This document shows positions 31,137 through 40,493 of a stretch of 64,000 nt of DNA, piece after piece. Position 1 is the stretch's first letter. The number at the start of each line of letters is the position of its first letter. Where the stretch lies: NCBI RefSeq assembly GCF_049800775.1, contig NZ_JBNAFR010000001.1, positions 682,001 through 746,000 of the forward strand. Direction: 5' to 3'. The notes beneath the pieces are model-generated. The model did not search any database and had not been told where the DNA came from. It saw only the letters and a program-made list of their open reading frames with translations. The translations under genes and the position numbers were made by a program. The DNA is from Dinoroseobacter sp049800775 (GTDB lineage: Bacteria > Pseudomonadota > Alphaproteobacteria > Rhodobacterales > Rhodobacteraceae).

Positions 31137-33215
31137 TCAGCCCGGCGTGCTGCGCCGCCCTTCGCGCAGCCAGGCCGCAATGGTCAGAAGCGCCACCAGC
31201 GCGAGGAACAGCCAGGCCGCGATCAGCGGGCTGATCCGCAGATCCGTGGTCAGGGCCGCCTCGCGCGGGGTCAGGCCGATCCAGCCGCGCCCGGCCGCGT
31301 TGCGCCCCTCGCCCACATCCCGCAGGCGCGGCACGCCATTCTCCAGCGTCAGCACCCCGCCCCGCGTGGCAATCACCGCCGGGGCGAGCTTGTCGCCGCT
31401 GGCAAGGGTCTCTTCGAACTCGCGCGGCGCGGCGGGCCCGAGCGCCACAACGGCCTCCAGATCGCCCTCCGCAAGCCGATAGAGCCCCGGCTCCGCACCG
31501 GTGAATTCCGCGCTCCAGCGGCCGGGGGCGATCTCGGTCAGCGGCACCACGGTTTCCACCCCATCGGGGCCGACAATCGTCACCTCGCGCTCCCCATCAG
31601 TGAGCGCACGGCGCGTGATCGTCATGGTCTGCCCCTCGGCGGTCGCGGTCAACGCGTCCTCCTCAAGCTCGGGCTCTTTCATCATCCAATGGGCCAGACG
31701 GCGCAGCAATTCGAGCTGCGGCCCGCCCCCCTCATAGCCCCGCGACCAGAGCCAGGCGTGATCCGAGGCCAGCAGCGCCACGCGCCCCTCGCCCACGCGG
31801 TCCAGCAACAGTAATGGCCGGTCCCCGGGACCGGTCATCACCACATCGCCCGCCATGGGCTCCACCTCGATCAGGCGGAACCAGCGGCCCCAGGGGGTCT
31901 CCCCCTCTGCCAGGTCCGCGGGCGCGAGCCCCGCCGTCACCGGATGCCGGTCGCCCACATCGCTGATCGCGGGGGTGAAGCCCTCTTCGATGACCTGCGC
32001 CGTAGGCTCTCCGGGCAGGATATCGGCCAGCGGCGAGCGGTAGATCGAATTGGCAGACGCAAAATCAGGCCCCGCCGCCACCAGAACCGCCCCGCCGGAT
32101 TCCACATATTGCGCGATATTGGCGAGATAGATCTGCGGCAGGATTCCGCGCCGCCGATACCGGTCGAAGATGATCAGGTCGAAATCATCGATCTTCTCGA
32201 GAAAGAGCTCGCGGGTCGGAAAAGCAATCAGCGACAGTTCCGAGACCGGCACGCCATCCTGCTTTTCAGGCGGGCGCAGGATCGTGAAATGCACCAGATC
32301 CACCGCCGAATCCGACTTCAGAAGGTTGCGCCATGTCCGCTCGCCCGCATGGGGCTCGCCCGAGACCAGCAGCACCCGCAGCCGGTCGCGCACGCCGTTG
32401 ATCTGCACCACGGCCGCGTTGTTGCGGTCGGTCAGCTCGCCCTCCGCCTCGGGCACCGAGAGCTGCACGACATTCATCCCGCCATGCTCCAGCATCAGCG
32501 GCACGGTGATGTCGCGCCCCACCGGCACGTCCACGGCAAAGCCCTCGCCGCCATCGATTGCAATCTGCAACGAGACCTGCCCCCGGGCGGCTTGCGGGAC
32601 ATCGCCCTGATCCTCGATGCTGAGCGTCAGCTCCACCTCTTCGCCCAAGATTCCGAAGGCAGGTGCGGTCTTGACCACGAGGCGGCGATCCCAATCGCCC
32701 TCCCGCCCGGTCAGCAGCAGGTGCAGCGGCGCCGGCAGGGTCGGCATCGGGCCCAGATCATGGACCTGCCCGTCGCTGAGAAGGATCGTCCCCGCCAGTC
32801 GCGCCTGAGGGATTTCCGTCAGCGCCTCGGTCAACGCACCGGTCAGCAGCGTGCCCGCATTGCCCGGCCCGTCGCCCACGCGCACCACTCGCAGCTCGGT
32901 GTTGGAGCGCGCCTCGATTTCCGCCGAGAGCTCGGCCAGCGCCGCCTCGGTCTGCTCCGCCCGGTTCGAGATCCGCTGGCTGGCCGTGTCATCCACCACC
33001 ACCAGCACGATATCCGTCAGCGGGCTGCGATCCTCCTCCTGCAGGGACGGGTTGGCGAGCGCCACAAGCAGGGCAGCCGCCGCTAGCCCCCGGATCCACG
33101 CGCCCAACAGGCCGCGCGCCCCGGCAAAGAGGAGCAGGCCCGCCATGAGCACCGTCAGCACCGCCAGCGCGACCCAAGGCAGGTAGGGGTCGAAGATCAC
33201 AGTCCCCGTGGTCAT
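31137..33215 (-). CDS. membrane protein of the MoxR/DUF58/DUF4159 cluster
   Basis: Large membrane-anchored protein of 692 residues. Two N-terminal membrane helices (about 11-30 and 36-54) and one near the C-terminus (about 668-685) enclose a long periplasmic or cytoplasmic part. A vWA-like segment DIVLVVVDDTASQRIS (68-83) stands close to the second helix and a glutamine-amidotransferase-like region follows (VLLVSGEPHAGERTWRNLL, IFDRYRRRGILPQIY). The gene's ATG overlaps the DUF4159 stop by ATGA. Its function is unknown; the cluster resembles Bat (Bacteroides aerotolerance) operons, where MoxR ATPases assist vWA proteins. Confidence 0.75.
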   Translation of the reverse strand: MTTGTVIFDPYLPWVALAVLTVLMAGLLLFAGARGLLGAWIRGLAAAALLVALANPSLQEEDRSPLTDIVLVVVDDTASQRISNRAEQTEAALAELSAEIEARSNTELRVVRVGDGPGNAGTLLTGALTEALTEIPQARLAGTILLSDGQVHDLGPMPTLPAPLHLLLTGREGDWDRRLVVKTAPAFGILGEEVELTLSIEDQGDVPQAARGQVSLQIAIDGGEGFAVDVPVGRDITVPLMLEHGGMNVVQLSVPEAEGELTDRNNAAVVQINGVRDRLRVLLVSGEPHAGERTWRNLLKSDSAVDLVHFTILRPPEKQDGVPVSELSLIAFPTRELFLEKIDDFDLIIFDRYRRRGILPQIYLANIAQYVESGGAVLVAAGPDFASANSIYRSPLADILPGEPTAQVIEEGFTPAISDVGDRHPVTAGLAPADLAEGETPWGRWFRLIEVEPMAGDVVMTGPGDRPLLLLDRVGEGRVALLASDHAWLWSRGYEGGGPQLELLRRLAHWMMKEPELEEDALTATAEGQTMTITRRALTDGEREVTIVGPDGVETVVPLTEIAPGRWSAEFTGAEPGLYRLAEGDLEAVVALGPAAPREFEETLASGDKLAPAVIATRGGVLTLENGVPRLRDVGEGRNAAGRGWIGLTPREAALTTDLRISPLIAAWLFLALVALLTIAAWLREGRRSTPG

Positions 33216-35986
33216 TGGCCGAGCCTTTCCAGCAGAGCAGGCACATGGACCTGATCGGATTTATAGTTCCCGGTCAGCACATGCATGATCAGGTTCACGC
33301 CAAACCGATAGGCCAGCTCGCGCTGCTGACGCCCCGAGAAGCCGCGCCCGATGGGCACCATGGCGCGCCCGTTTTCATCCGTGGCCCAGGCCGCCGCCCA
33401 GTCATTGCCGCCGATCACCACCGGGGTCACACCGTCATTGAGGTTGCGGAAGGGCATCCCCTCGACCTGCTCGGCATCCGGCGGGGCTGCCTCGACCCAA
33501 AGGGTCCGCCCCTGATGGCGCCCCGGGAAATCCTGCAGCAGGTAGAAGGTCCGCGTCAGCACATGATCCGCCGGCAGCGGCTCCAGCGGGGGCACATCCA
33601 GAGGGGCCGCGAGCGCGCGCAGAGTGCGCATGCCCTGACTGTCATTCCCGAAGCGCGAGACATCCGCATCGCGCGTGTCGAACAGGATCATGCCGCCACC
33701 GCGCAGATACCGGTTCAGCTTGGCATAGGCCTCGGCAGAGGGCAGCGGCTGACGGTCGGTCACGGGCCAGTAGAGGAACGGGAAGAAGGCGAGCTCATCG
33801 GTTTCGAGATCCACGGTGATCGGCTCGGCGGGTTCGATCGAGGTGCGCTGGGTCAGCACACGCGACAGACCGCGCAACCCGGCCAGCGCCGTGGCGTCGA
33901 GCTGGGTATCGCCTGTCCGCACATGGGCAAGGACAACTGCGCTCGTGGCCTCGAGGGCCAGCACGTCATCCGGGACGCCCTGAGCCTGCCCTGGCGCCGG
34001 GGTCATGGCCAGCAGGGCCGCAAGGATTAGCGCCGCGGGGGCCGCGCGGTGGCTCTGGCGCAAACGGCCCGAGAGCCAGAGCGCGGCCAGAATATCCAGC
34101 GCCAGCAGCATGAGCGCCGCCGTCAGAAGCCACCCGGCCAGCGGCTGATCCTGCTGCGCCTCCATGCCCTCGACCGTGATCGAGGCGGGCCAGACCGCCG
34201 GGGCCAGCGCGGCCTCCGGACCCAGAACATTGCGCGCCAGACGGCGGTCGCCGCCCGCATAAAGCCCCGGGGGCACATCCGCGCTGAGCGGGGCCTCGGC
34301 GAGGTCTTCGCCCGGAATGCCCGCAAGCTGCCCGGCATCCTCCAGCGTGCCATAGGGCCCGAGCACCTGCTCGGCGACCCATGTGGTGCCCGAAAGCGCC
34401 TCGGCGGTCAGCGCTGCGGGGCGCGACGACACGGCCAGACGCTCCAGCATCTGCACGAAAAGCCCCGAGAGCGGCAGGCTCGACCATTCCGCATTCGCGG
34501 TCACATGGATCAGCACCACCTGGCCCTGTCCCAAAGCCTTGCGCGTGACCAGCGGCGTGCCATCGGTCAGCGCCGCGATCACCCGGTCCGGCAAGCTGGG
34601 GTCCGGCTGGGCCATGACCTGTGCGGTGACGGTGACATCCTCGGGCAGAGGCAGACCAAAGAAGGGGGAGGTTTCCGCAAAGGGCCGCAGGGATTTCGGC
34701 TCGCCCCAGCTCATGGCGCCGCCGACCGAGCGTCCGCCCGCGCGCAAGCGCACGGGCATCAGCGGATCCTCGGAGGTGCGCGAAACATCCGACGCGGCCA
34801 ATCGCGGCCCGGCAAAGCGCAGCAGCAGCCCCCCGTTTTCAACCCATGCCTCAAGGCCCTCGGCCTCGCTCGGCGCGAGCTGGGCTACATCGGCCAGAAT
34901 GATCACATCCGGGTTGGCGGGCAGCGCATCGACCAGCGGCACCTCAAGGATATCCGCCGTAGGCGTGAGCGCCCGGCGCAGGTAGTGCAGCGGCGTGAGC
35001 AGCTCCAGCCCCTCGCGGTCATCCCGACCGGAGAAGAGCGCGATCTCACGGCGGCGCAGGGCGTCATCGGCAAGGCTGACCGCGCCCGCCGTGGTCTGGC
35101 CGGGGATCTCGAAGCGGGTGATGCGGTTGCGCAGCTCCGGCGGCAGGTCGAAGGCGGCCTCGGCGGATGTAGCACCCGCCTCAAAAGTGATCTCGGAACG
35201 GCCCAATTCCCGCGTGATCCCGTTGGGCCCGGGGCCACGGGCGATCACCGTCAGCGCACGCTCGCCCGCAGCCGGGCTGCGCAGAACCTGCGCCGTGACA
35301 TCGCCATCGCTGATCTGTGCCGGGGTCAGGCCGAACACGGCACGCGGGCTTTCGAACACCCGCACGGTGCCGCGCGCCTCCAAAGCGGCGAGCACATCTG
35401 CGCGCCCCTCCCAGTCGAGCCCGTCGGACATCCAGAAGGTGTCGAACGCCCCCTCGACCGCCGCGAGCCAGTCCAGAACCTCCGCGCCGTGGACCGGCCA
35501 GGGTTGCGGCTGCACGCCTGGCAGGCGCGCGCGTTCGGCTTCGGGGGCACCGAAGGCGATCTCCGCAGGTGGCAGGTCGGTCAGTGTCACCAGTGCCACC
35601 GGGCGTCCGTCGCGGGCCGCTTCGGACAAAAGCGCCTCGAGCCGGTCCTGCCGCGCGGACCAGTCCCGCGCCGAAGCCCAGCTCGCATCCGCCGCGATGA
35701 GCAGCGGGCCGTTGCCCGGTGTGCGCTCATCCGGGTTCAGGATCGGCCCGGCAAAGCCGAGGATCATCGCCGCCACCGCCAGCGCCCGCAGCAAGAGCAG
35801 CCACCAAGGCGTCTTGTCGGTCTCGCTCTCGGGGTCGTTCAGCCCCAGCAGCAGCGCGACGCCCGGAAACCGCCGCGTGATCGGCGCCGGGGGCACCGCC
35901 CGCAGGATCAACCACAGGATCGGCAGCGCCAGCAGAAGCAGCAACAGCCCGGGAGAGGCAAAGGCGATGGGTCCGAGGGAAAACAT
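33212..35986 (-). CDS. DUF4159 protein with BatA-type N-terminus
   Basis: Protein of 924 residues. The N-terminus has two membrane helices with the BatA pattern FASPGLLLLLLALPILWLIL. A vWA-like region follows (GPLLIAADASWASARDW), then a central region with GATase-like segments. A membrane helix at about 640-660 precedes the C-terminal DUF4159 domain (about 705-915), which includes DELAFFPFLYWPVTDRQPLP and GGGMILFDTRDAD. It overlaps the DUF58 gene by one base (TGATG) and the next gene by ATGA. Function unknown; operon context suggests a membrane complex assembled by the MoxR ATPase. Confidence 0.85.
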   Translation of the reverse strand: MFSLGPIAFASPGLLLLLLALPILWLILRAVPPAPITRRFPGVALLLGLNDPESETDKTPWWLLLLRALAVAAMILGFAGPILNPDERTPGNGPLLIAADASWASARDWSARQDRLEALLSEAARDGRPVALVTLTDLPPAEIAFGAPEAERARLPGVQPQPWPVHGAEVLDWLAAVEGAFDTFWMSDGLDWEGRADVLAALEARGTVRVFESPRAVFGLTPAQISDGDVTAQVLRSPAAGERALTVIARGPGPNGITRELGRSEITFEAGATSAEAAFDLPPELRNRITRFEIPGQTTAGAVSLADDALRRREIALFSGRDDREGLELLTPLHYLRRALTPTADILEVPLVDALPANPDVIILADVAQLAPSEAEGLEAWVENGGLLLRFAGPRLAASDVSRTSEDPLMPVRLRAGGRSVGGAMSWGEPKSLRPFAETSPFFGLPLPEDVTVTAQVMAQPDPSLPDRVIAALTDGTPLVTRKALGQGQVVLIHVTANAEWSSLPLSGLFVQMLERLAVSSRPAALTAEALSGTTWVAEQVLGPYGTLEDAGQLAGIPGEDLAEAPLSADVPPGLYAGGDRRLARNVLGPEAALAPAVWPASITVEGMEAQQDQPLAGWLLTAALMLLALDILAALWLSGRLRQSHRAAPAALILAALLAMTPAPGQAQGVPDDVLALEATSAVVLAHVRTGDTQLDATALAGLRGLSRVLTQRTSIEPAEPITVDLETDELAFFPFLYWPVTDRQPLPSAEAYAKLNRYLRGGGMILFDTRDADVSRFGNDSQGMRTLRALAAPLDVPPLEPLPADHVLTRTFYLLQDFPGRHQGRTLWVEAAPPDAEQVEGMPFRNLNDGVTPVVIGGNDWAAAWATDENGRAMVPIGRGFSGRQQRELAYRFGVNLIMHVLTGNYKSDQVHVPALLERLGQ

Positions 35987-36888
35987 CAGCGCACCTGCTC
36001 CAACGCGTGATAGAGCCAGAGAAGCGGGTCCTCGGGCGGGTGGTCCGTATGGTGAATGTCGAGCCGCCAGCCCGTACGCCGGGCCAGCATATGCAGCCAG
36101 TCCTTGCGCTCGGCCAGCCGTTCCAGATAGGCCTCGCGCAGGCCTTTGGCCTTCAGCGTCTCGAACCGGATCGCGCCCGACATGCTCTCGAAGACGGTGC
36201 GCCCGTCATAGGGAAACGCCTCTTCATCCGGGTCGAGAACCATCACCAGCGCGCCCTTGACGCCCCGGTCGGCCGCCGTGGTCAGGGCCTTTTCGATCGG
36301 CGCGGTCTCGCCCAGAAAATCCGACAGGAACGCCGCCCTCGCGCCCGAGGGCATCACGCGGGGCACCGGCACGCCGTAATCCTCGGGATCCTTGGGATCC
36401 ATAAGCGCGGCCGCCAGCCGGATAAGCTGAGTGTTCCCGGCCTTGGGCGGCTCCGGCAGGGTCATCAGACCCACGCGCTCACCCGCGCGCACCGCGAGGA
36501 TCGCCAGCGCCATGCCAATGGTCTGGGCCCGGCGCAGTTTCGAGGGGCGATTGCGCCCGCCGGTAAAGCCCATGGATTGCGCATCATCGACCCAGAGCAT
36601 CAGGCTCTGCGCCGCCTGCCATTCCTTTTCGCGCACGAAGGGGCTGTCGGCCCGCGCCGAGCGGCGCCAGTCGATGGCGCGCACGCCGTCTCCGGCCTCG
36701 GCAGGGCGGTATTGCCAGAACTCATCGCCCATACCTGCCCGTTTACGCCCGTGATTGCCGAGCATGATCGAGGCCGCCAGATGCTCTGCCGCCACCATGA
36801 GCGGTGGCAGGCTGCCCGAGACGGTCTCGGAGCGGTGGCGCAGGCTGTCAGGAGTGTGGAGCGCCTCGGAAAATCCGGATCGGCTCAC
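35986..36888 (-). CDS. DUF58 domain protein
   Basis: Protein of 300 residues with the DUF58 motif at about 55-90: YRPAEAGDGVRAIDWRRSAR. This is followed by a vWA-like fold with MLWVDDAQSMGF. DUF58 proteins are nearly always next to MoxR ATPases. The ATG overlaps the MoxR stop (ATGA), so translation is coupled. Soluble; probably the link between the ATPase and the two membrane proteins encoded downstream (inference). Confidence 0.9.
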   Translation of the reverse strand: MSRSGFSEALHTPDSLRHRSETVSGSLPPLMVAAEHLAASIMLGNHGRKRAGMGDEFWQYRPAEAGDGVRAIDWRRSARADSPFVREKEWQAAQSLMLWVDDAQSMGFTGGRNRPSKLRRAQTIGMALAILAVRAGERVGLMTLPEPPKAGNTQLIRLAAALMDPKDPEDYGVPVPRVMPSGARAAFLSDFLGETAPIEKALTTAADRGVKGALVMVLDPDEEAFPYDGRTVFESMSGAIRFETLKAKGLREAYLERLAERKDWLHMLARRTGWRLDIHHTDHPPEDPLLWLYHALEQVR

Positions 36889-37892
36889 GCGGCCTGCTCA
36901 ATCCGGGTGACCCCGTGGGTGACGCTGTCGATCACCTCTTCGAGCACCACGCCCTCGGCGCGTGCCGCAAAGCTGAGCGCCATGCGGTGGGACAGGATCG
37001 GACGCGCCAGAGCCGCCACATCCTCGGCAGAGGGTGCAAGCCGGCCATCCAGCAGGGCGCGCGCCCGAACGCAGAGCATGAGCGATTGCGCAGCCCGGGG
37101 GCCCGGCCCCCAAGAGACCGAGCGTGACACGGCGTCATGGGCTTCGGGTTCATTCGGGCGGCAGGCCCGCACCAGATCGAGGATCATCTCGACCACCGCA
37201 TCGCCCACGGGCATGCGCCGGACGACGTCCTGGGCGTGGATCAACTCAGGCCCGGTGAAGACCGGATGGGCCTTGGCGCTTTCCGAGCCGGTGGTCGCCA
37301 TCAGGATCCCCTTTTCCGTCTCGCGATCCGGATAGTCCACATCGATCCGCAAGAGGAACCGGTCGAGCTGCGCCTCTGGCAGGGGGTAGGTCCCCTCCTG
37401 CTCGATCGGGTTCTGCGTGGCGAGCACATGGAACGGCGCGGGCAGCGGGCGTTCCTCACCCGCGATGCTCACATGCTTCTCCTGCATCGCCTGCAACAGC
37501 GCGGACTGGGTCCGCGGCGAGGCGCGGTTGATCTCGTCGGCCATCAGCAACTGGCAAAAGATCGGCCCCTCAAGAAACCGGAAGGAGCGCGCGCCATCGG
37601 CCGCCGTCTCCAGCACTTCGGAGCCGAGAATATCCGCAGGCATCAGGTCGGGCGTGAACTGCACCCGGTTGGCGCTCAGCCCCATCACCGTGCTCAGCGT
37701 GTCCACCAGCAGGGTCTTGCCCAGTCCCGGCAGGCCCATCAACAGAGCATGTCCACCCGACAACATTGCATTGAGGGACAAGTCCACAACCGTGGGTTGT
37801 CCGATGATCTGGGTCGCGATGCTGGCCTTGGCCTCGGCGAGTTTTTCACCCAGCGTCTCGATATCTTTCACCAGGGTGTCTGCGTCAGACAT
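36885..37892 (-). CDS. MoxR family AAA+ ATPase
   Basis: ATPase of 335 residues, first gene of the leftward cluster. Walker A GLPGLGKT at 53-60, Walker B LLMADEINRASP near 113-124, sensor region ATQNPIEQEGTYPLPEAQLDRF (typical MoxR; read as ATQNPIEQ then EAQLDRF) and the C-terminal lid domain are present. MoxR proteins act as chaperone-like ATPases for vWA-domain partners. It is divergent from the DUF1285 gene with 61 bp between; TATATAGTCT at 37913-37922 may be part of a promoter. Confidence 0.93.
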   Translation of the reverse strand: MSDADTLVKDIETLGEKLAEAKASIATQIIGQPTVVDLSLNAMLSGGHALLMGLPGLGKTLLVDTLSTVMGLSANRVQFTPDLMPADILGSEVLETAADGARSFRFLEGPIFCQLLMADEINRASPRTQSALLQAMQEKHVSIAGEERPLPAPFHVLATQNPIEQEGTYPLPEAQLDRFLLRIDVDYPDRETEKGILMATTGSESAKAHPVFTGPELIHAQDVVRRMPVGDAVVEMILDLVRACRPNEPEAHDAVSRSVSWGPGPRAAQSLMLCVRARALLDGRLAPSAEDVAALARPILSHRMALSFAARAEGVVLEEVIDSVTHGVTRIEQAA

Positions 37893-37953
37893 GTCCGCTC
37901 CTTGCCGTTGCCTTATATAGTCTCATTAAAGGGAAGTATGGCCCGTCTGACAA

Positions 37954-38559
37954 ATGGCAAAAACTATGAGCGCACAAAACATCGTGACCCCGACCGCGGA
38001 TGACCTCGCCGTCTCGGCTCAGGCCGCCTCGAAACAGGGGCCGCCGCCCGTGCATCTGTGGAACCCGCCCTTCTGCGGCAACCTGGATATCCACATCGCC
38101 CGGGATGGCAGCTGGTCCTATCAGGGCTCGCCGATCAGCCGGGCGCCGCTGGTGCGGCTCTTCTCGTCGATCCTGAAGCTGGAAGACGGCAAATACTATC
38201 TCGTCACCCCGGTCGAGAAAGTCGGGATCACGGTCGAGGACGCGCCCTTCGTGGCCACGGATTTCGAGGTCAGCGAGGAAGACGGCGCACAGGTGCTGAC
38301 CTTCACCACCCAAGTGGGCGATACCAGCCGCGCCGGGGTCGAGAACCCGATCCGCGTCTCCCGCGACCCGGAGACGGGCGAGCCGGCGCCCTATATCCAT
38401 ATCCGCCGCGGGCTCGAGGCGCTGATCGACCGCAAGAGCTTCTATAGATTGGTGGAATTGGGCGAAACCGCCGAGATCGAAGGCACCGAATGGTTCGGTC
38501 TGCGCTCAGAGGGTGTGTTTTTCCCCATGATCCCGGCGGCGGAGTTGCAGGGCGTCTGA
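37954..38559 (+). CDS. DUF1285 family protein
   Basis: Protein of 201 residues matching DUF1285: HLWNPPFCGNLDIHIARDGSW (read as WNPPFCGNLDIHI) at 36-48, YLVTPVEKVGI and HIRRGLEALIDRKSFYRLVE. Structures of the family are known but the function is not. Two ATGs are possible (37954 and 37966); neither has a good ribosome site. The gene is divergent from moxR, an arrangement seen in many alphaproteobacteria, which suggests a functional link. Confidence 0.85.
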   Translation: MAKTMSAQNIVTPTADDLAVSAQAASKQGPPPVHLWNPPFCGNLDIHIARDGSWSYQGSPISRAPLVRLFSSILKLEDGKYYLVTPVEKVGITVEDAPFVATDFEVSEEDGAQVLTFTTQVGDTSRAGVENPIRVSRDPETGEPAPYIHIRRGLEALIDRKSFYRLVELGETAEIEGTEWFGLRSEGVFFPMIPAAELQGV

Positions 38560-38578
38560 CGCGCCCTGCCCTGTGGTG

Positions 38579-39280
38579 TCAGGCCGCGCGACGGCGGCTC
38601 AGGCCGAGCCCGCCCAGCGCGCAGAGCAGCAAGAGCCCGCTCATCGGCAAGGGGATGACCGCCGGTTGCGGCAACCCGCTCAGACTGCGCGTGGTGTCGC
38701 CGAAGCTGTCGATCTCGATCACGACCTCGCCCTCCCCCATCAGGTCGAAGGTATCCGCATCCGTCTTGAACAGGATCGTCTCAATGAGATCACTCTGAGT
38801 GTCGCGAGGATCCAGGTAAGTGACCGTGATGGTATCACCATCCGCCGACCGCTCGATCAGGGGCACGTAGGGATCGAAGTCGAGGATCCAGCCCACATCC
38901 ACCTCAAAACCGGCAAAGCCGGAAACGCTGAACACACGCGCGCCATTCAGGAGCCCGGCGAGGCTGTCATCGATCGACCGGAAATCGTAGCCAAAGGTGG
39001 TATGGCCCGAGCTGGTCTCGAAGACGGCGAAATTGATCTGACCGGTCACGGTGTAGAGGTCATCGACGACCCCGCCCCCGCTGAACCCGTCGCGCTGCTC
39101 GGTCGCCGACACAGATCCCGAGGCGACTTGGGTCCCCAGAAAATCCGGGTCCCCGGCAACGACCTTGCCCGTATCGAAATAGGCCAGTTGATCGAGGGTT
39201 GTCCCCGGCAGCAAAGGCACGGCCTGAGCCGCACCAGCGGCCAGAAGTGCGCCAGAAAAAACAAGAGATTTCAAGAACAT
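38579..39280 (-). CDS. secreted protein with VPLPA-CTERM-like sorting signal
   Basis: Exported protein of 233 residues. The signal peptide is FLKSLVFSGALLAAGAAQA; the mature part is beta-rich and acidic without cysteines. The C-terminus IPLPMSGLLLLCALGGLGL-SRRRAA has a Pro-Leu-Pro motif, a hydrophobic helix and an Arg cluster, the tripartite pattern of VPLPA-CTERM proteins that are processed by exosortases (XrtD type in the literature). I chose the ATG at 39280, where the signal peptide begins. No exosortase gene is in this window. A second such protein lies at 61467-62129. Confidence 0.8.
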   Translation of the reverse strand: MFLKSLVFSGALLAAGAAQAVPLLPGTTLDQLAYFDTGKVVAGDPDFLGTQVASGSVSATEQRDGFSGGGVVDDLYTVTGQINFAVFETSSGHTTFGYDFRSIDDSLAGLLNGARVFSVSGFAGFEVDVGWILDFDPYVPLIERSADGDTITVTYLDPRDTQSDLIETILFKTDADTFDLMGEGEVVIEIDSFGDTTRSLSGLPQPAVIPLPMSGLLLLCALGGLGLSRRRAA

Positions 39281-39702
39281 GAAATTGAACTCCGTAACTG
39301 AGAATACATCATACCGCAAAAGGTTAACACGACCTCGGCGACCTGCCTAGTCGCATTGGTGGATCACCTCAGACCCTAGCCACGGGCGTTGTGATCGGGG
39401 GAGTCGAGCAACATGGCCGGCCCAGATGCGGAGGAACCTGCTAGCATATCATGCACAGCGACGATGGCATGCGCGCGCTGTTTTCGCTGCGCAAGACGTC
39501 CATCGCGGCTGCGTCCGGGTCCACTGGCAGCTGCAAGGTTCGGAGGGGATGCTGAGCGCGGGTCTGTACCTCCCCTCGCCACCAATGGCGGCACGCGGTC
39601 GGTTTTTCGCCAAGGGATGGGCCCTTCGGTGACTTTGTCGCTGACGCGGCGGGGCGGACGCGTTAGACCCCGCGCATCTGCCCCTTGCGCGAGAGTGCTG
39701 CG
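39281..39702. other. 422-bp region without a supported gene
   Basis: The segment contains the promoter of the CTERM protein at its left end (A/T-rich, AAAAGGTTAACACG near 39318-39331). The rest shows no gene with convincing codon use or ribosome site, no tRNA fold and no strong terminator. Confidence 0.5.
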
Positions 39703-39930
39703 ATGCTGCCTGCCCGATTTGCCCCTTATCTCTTTGCCCTGATCCTGTCAGGCGTGATGTCGCTGATCGTGTCGGGCGTGGTGACCTTCAAGGCCCTCGG
39801 GATGCCGCCGGGCTTTGTCGGGCTCTGGTTGAACGCGTGGCTTTTTGCTTGGGCCGTGGCCTTCCCCAGCGCCCTGTTCGCAGGGCCGCTCGCGCGCAAG
39901 CTCGTGGCGCGCCTGACCACGCAGGGCTAG
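39703..39930 (+). CDS. DUF2798 family small membrane protein
   Basis: Protein of 75 residues with two membrane helices (about 10-32 and 43-65), matching DUF2798 (FALILSGVMSLIVSGVVTFK and WLNAWLFAWAVAFPSALFAGP). Function unknown. I chose ATG 39703; an upstream TTG is in frame but less likely. Its TAG stop overlaps the stop of the convergent ydeI-like gene through a shared CTAG (39927-39930). Confidence 0.75.
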   Translation: MLPARFAPYLFALILSGVMSLIVSGVVTFKALGMPPGFVGLWLNAWLFAWAVAFPSALFAGPLARKLVARLTTQG

Positions 39931-40493
39931 CGACGGAAGGGGCTCGGGCGCAGGCCTGCTGCCGCGCTTTGGGTCACATCCGAGATGCGTTTCGCACGGG
40001 TCGGCGCGGTTTTCGCAGTCTTGATCCATTCCAGCGTGCCGCGCTTGACTGAGCGGGGCCAAGCCTCCCAGACCGAGACAAGATCCCCCAGAGCCGCGTC
40101 CAGATCCTCGGGGCGCTCCAACCGCTCCACATCGTCAAGAAAGACCCACATGCCATTCGCCTCAGCCTGCGCGATCACCGCCTCGCCCGGGGGCTGCATG
40201 AGACCGGCGGCGCGCAGTCGCGCGACCTTCTCCTTGTTGACCCGCGACCAGGCGGATTTCGGATTGCGCGGGCTGATGCGCAGCTTGGCCCGGTCCGCGT
40301 CCACGCGCCCGGTGACGGAATCCACCCAGCCCCAGCAGAGCAGCTCGTCAATCGCCGCGTCATAGCTGAGATAGTGGTCCGTGTGCTTCTTGTAGGTGAT
40401 CATCCAGACCGACGCCGTTTGCCCGTGATGGGCCGCGAGCCAGTCGCGCAGATCCGCGCGGCTGCGGATCTCGATCTCTTCAAGGCTGCTCAT
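39927..40493 (-). CDS. YdeI/OmpD-associated family protein
   Basis: Cytoplasmic protein of 188 residues of the YdeI family. Motifs are SVWMITYKKHTDHYLSYDAAI, CWGWVDSVTGRVDADR and SAWSRVNKEKVARL, with GTLEWIKTAKTAPTRAKRI at the C-terminal end. Some members are linked to resistance against antimicrobial peptides, but the biochemical function is unclear. The ATG at 40493 lies inside the 3' end of rluE (14-bp overlap), so the two are co-translated from one mRNA. The stop is shared as CTAG with the DUF2798 gene. Confidence 0.88.
   Translation of the reverse strand: MSSLEEIEIRSRADLRDWLAAHHGQTASVWMITYKKHTDHYLSYDAAIDELLCWGWVDSVTGRVDADRAKLRISPRNPKSAWSRVNKEKVARLRAAGLMQPPGEAVIAQAEANGMWVFLDDVERLERPEDLDAALGDLVSVWEAWPRSVKRGTLEWIKTAKTAPTRAKRISDVTQSAAAGLRPSPFRR

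Noticed and set aside
39376..39632. Short frames of 60-110 codons in the gap between the CTERM protein and the DUF2798 gene
   Set aside because: No ribosome site, atypical composition and no recognisable motif on either strand.
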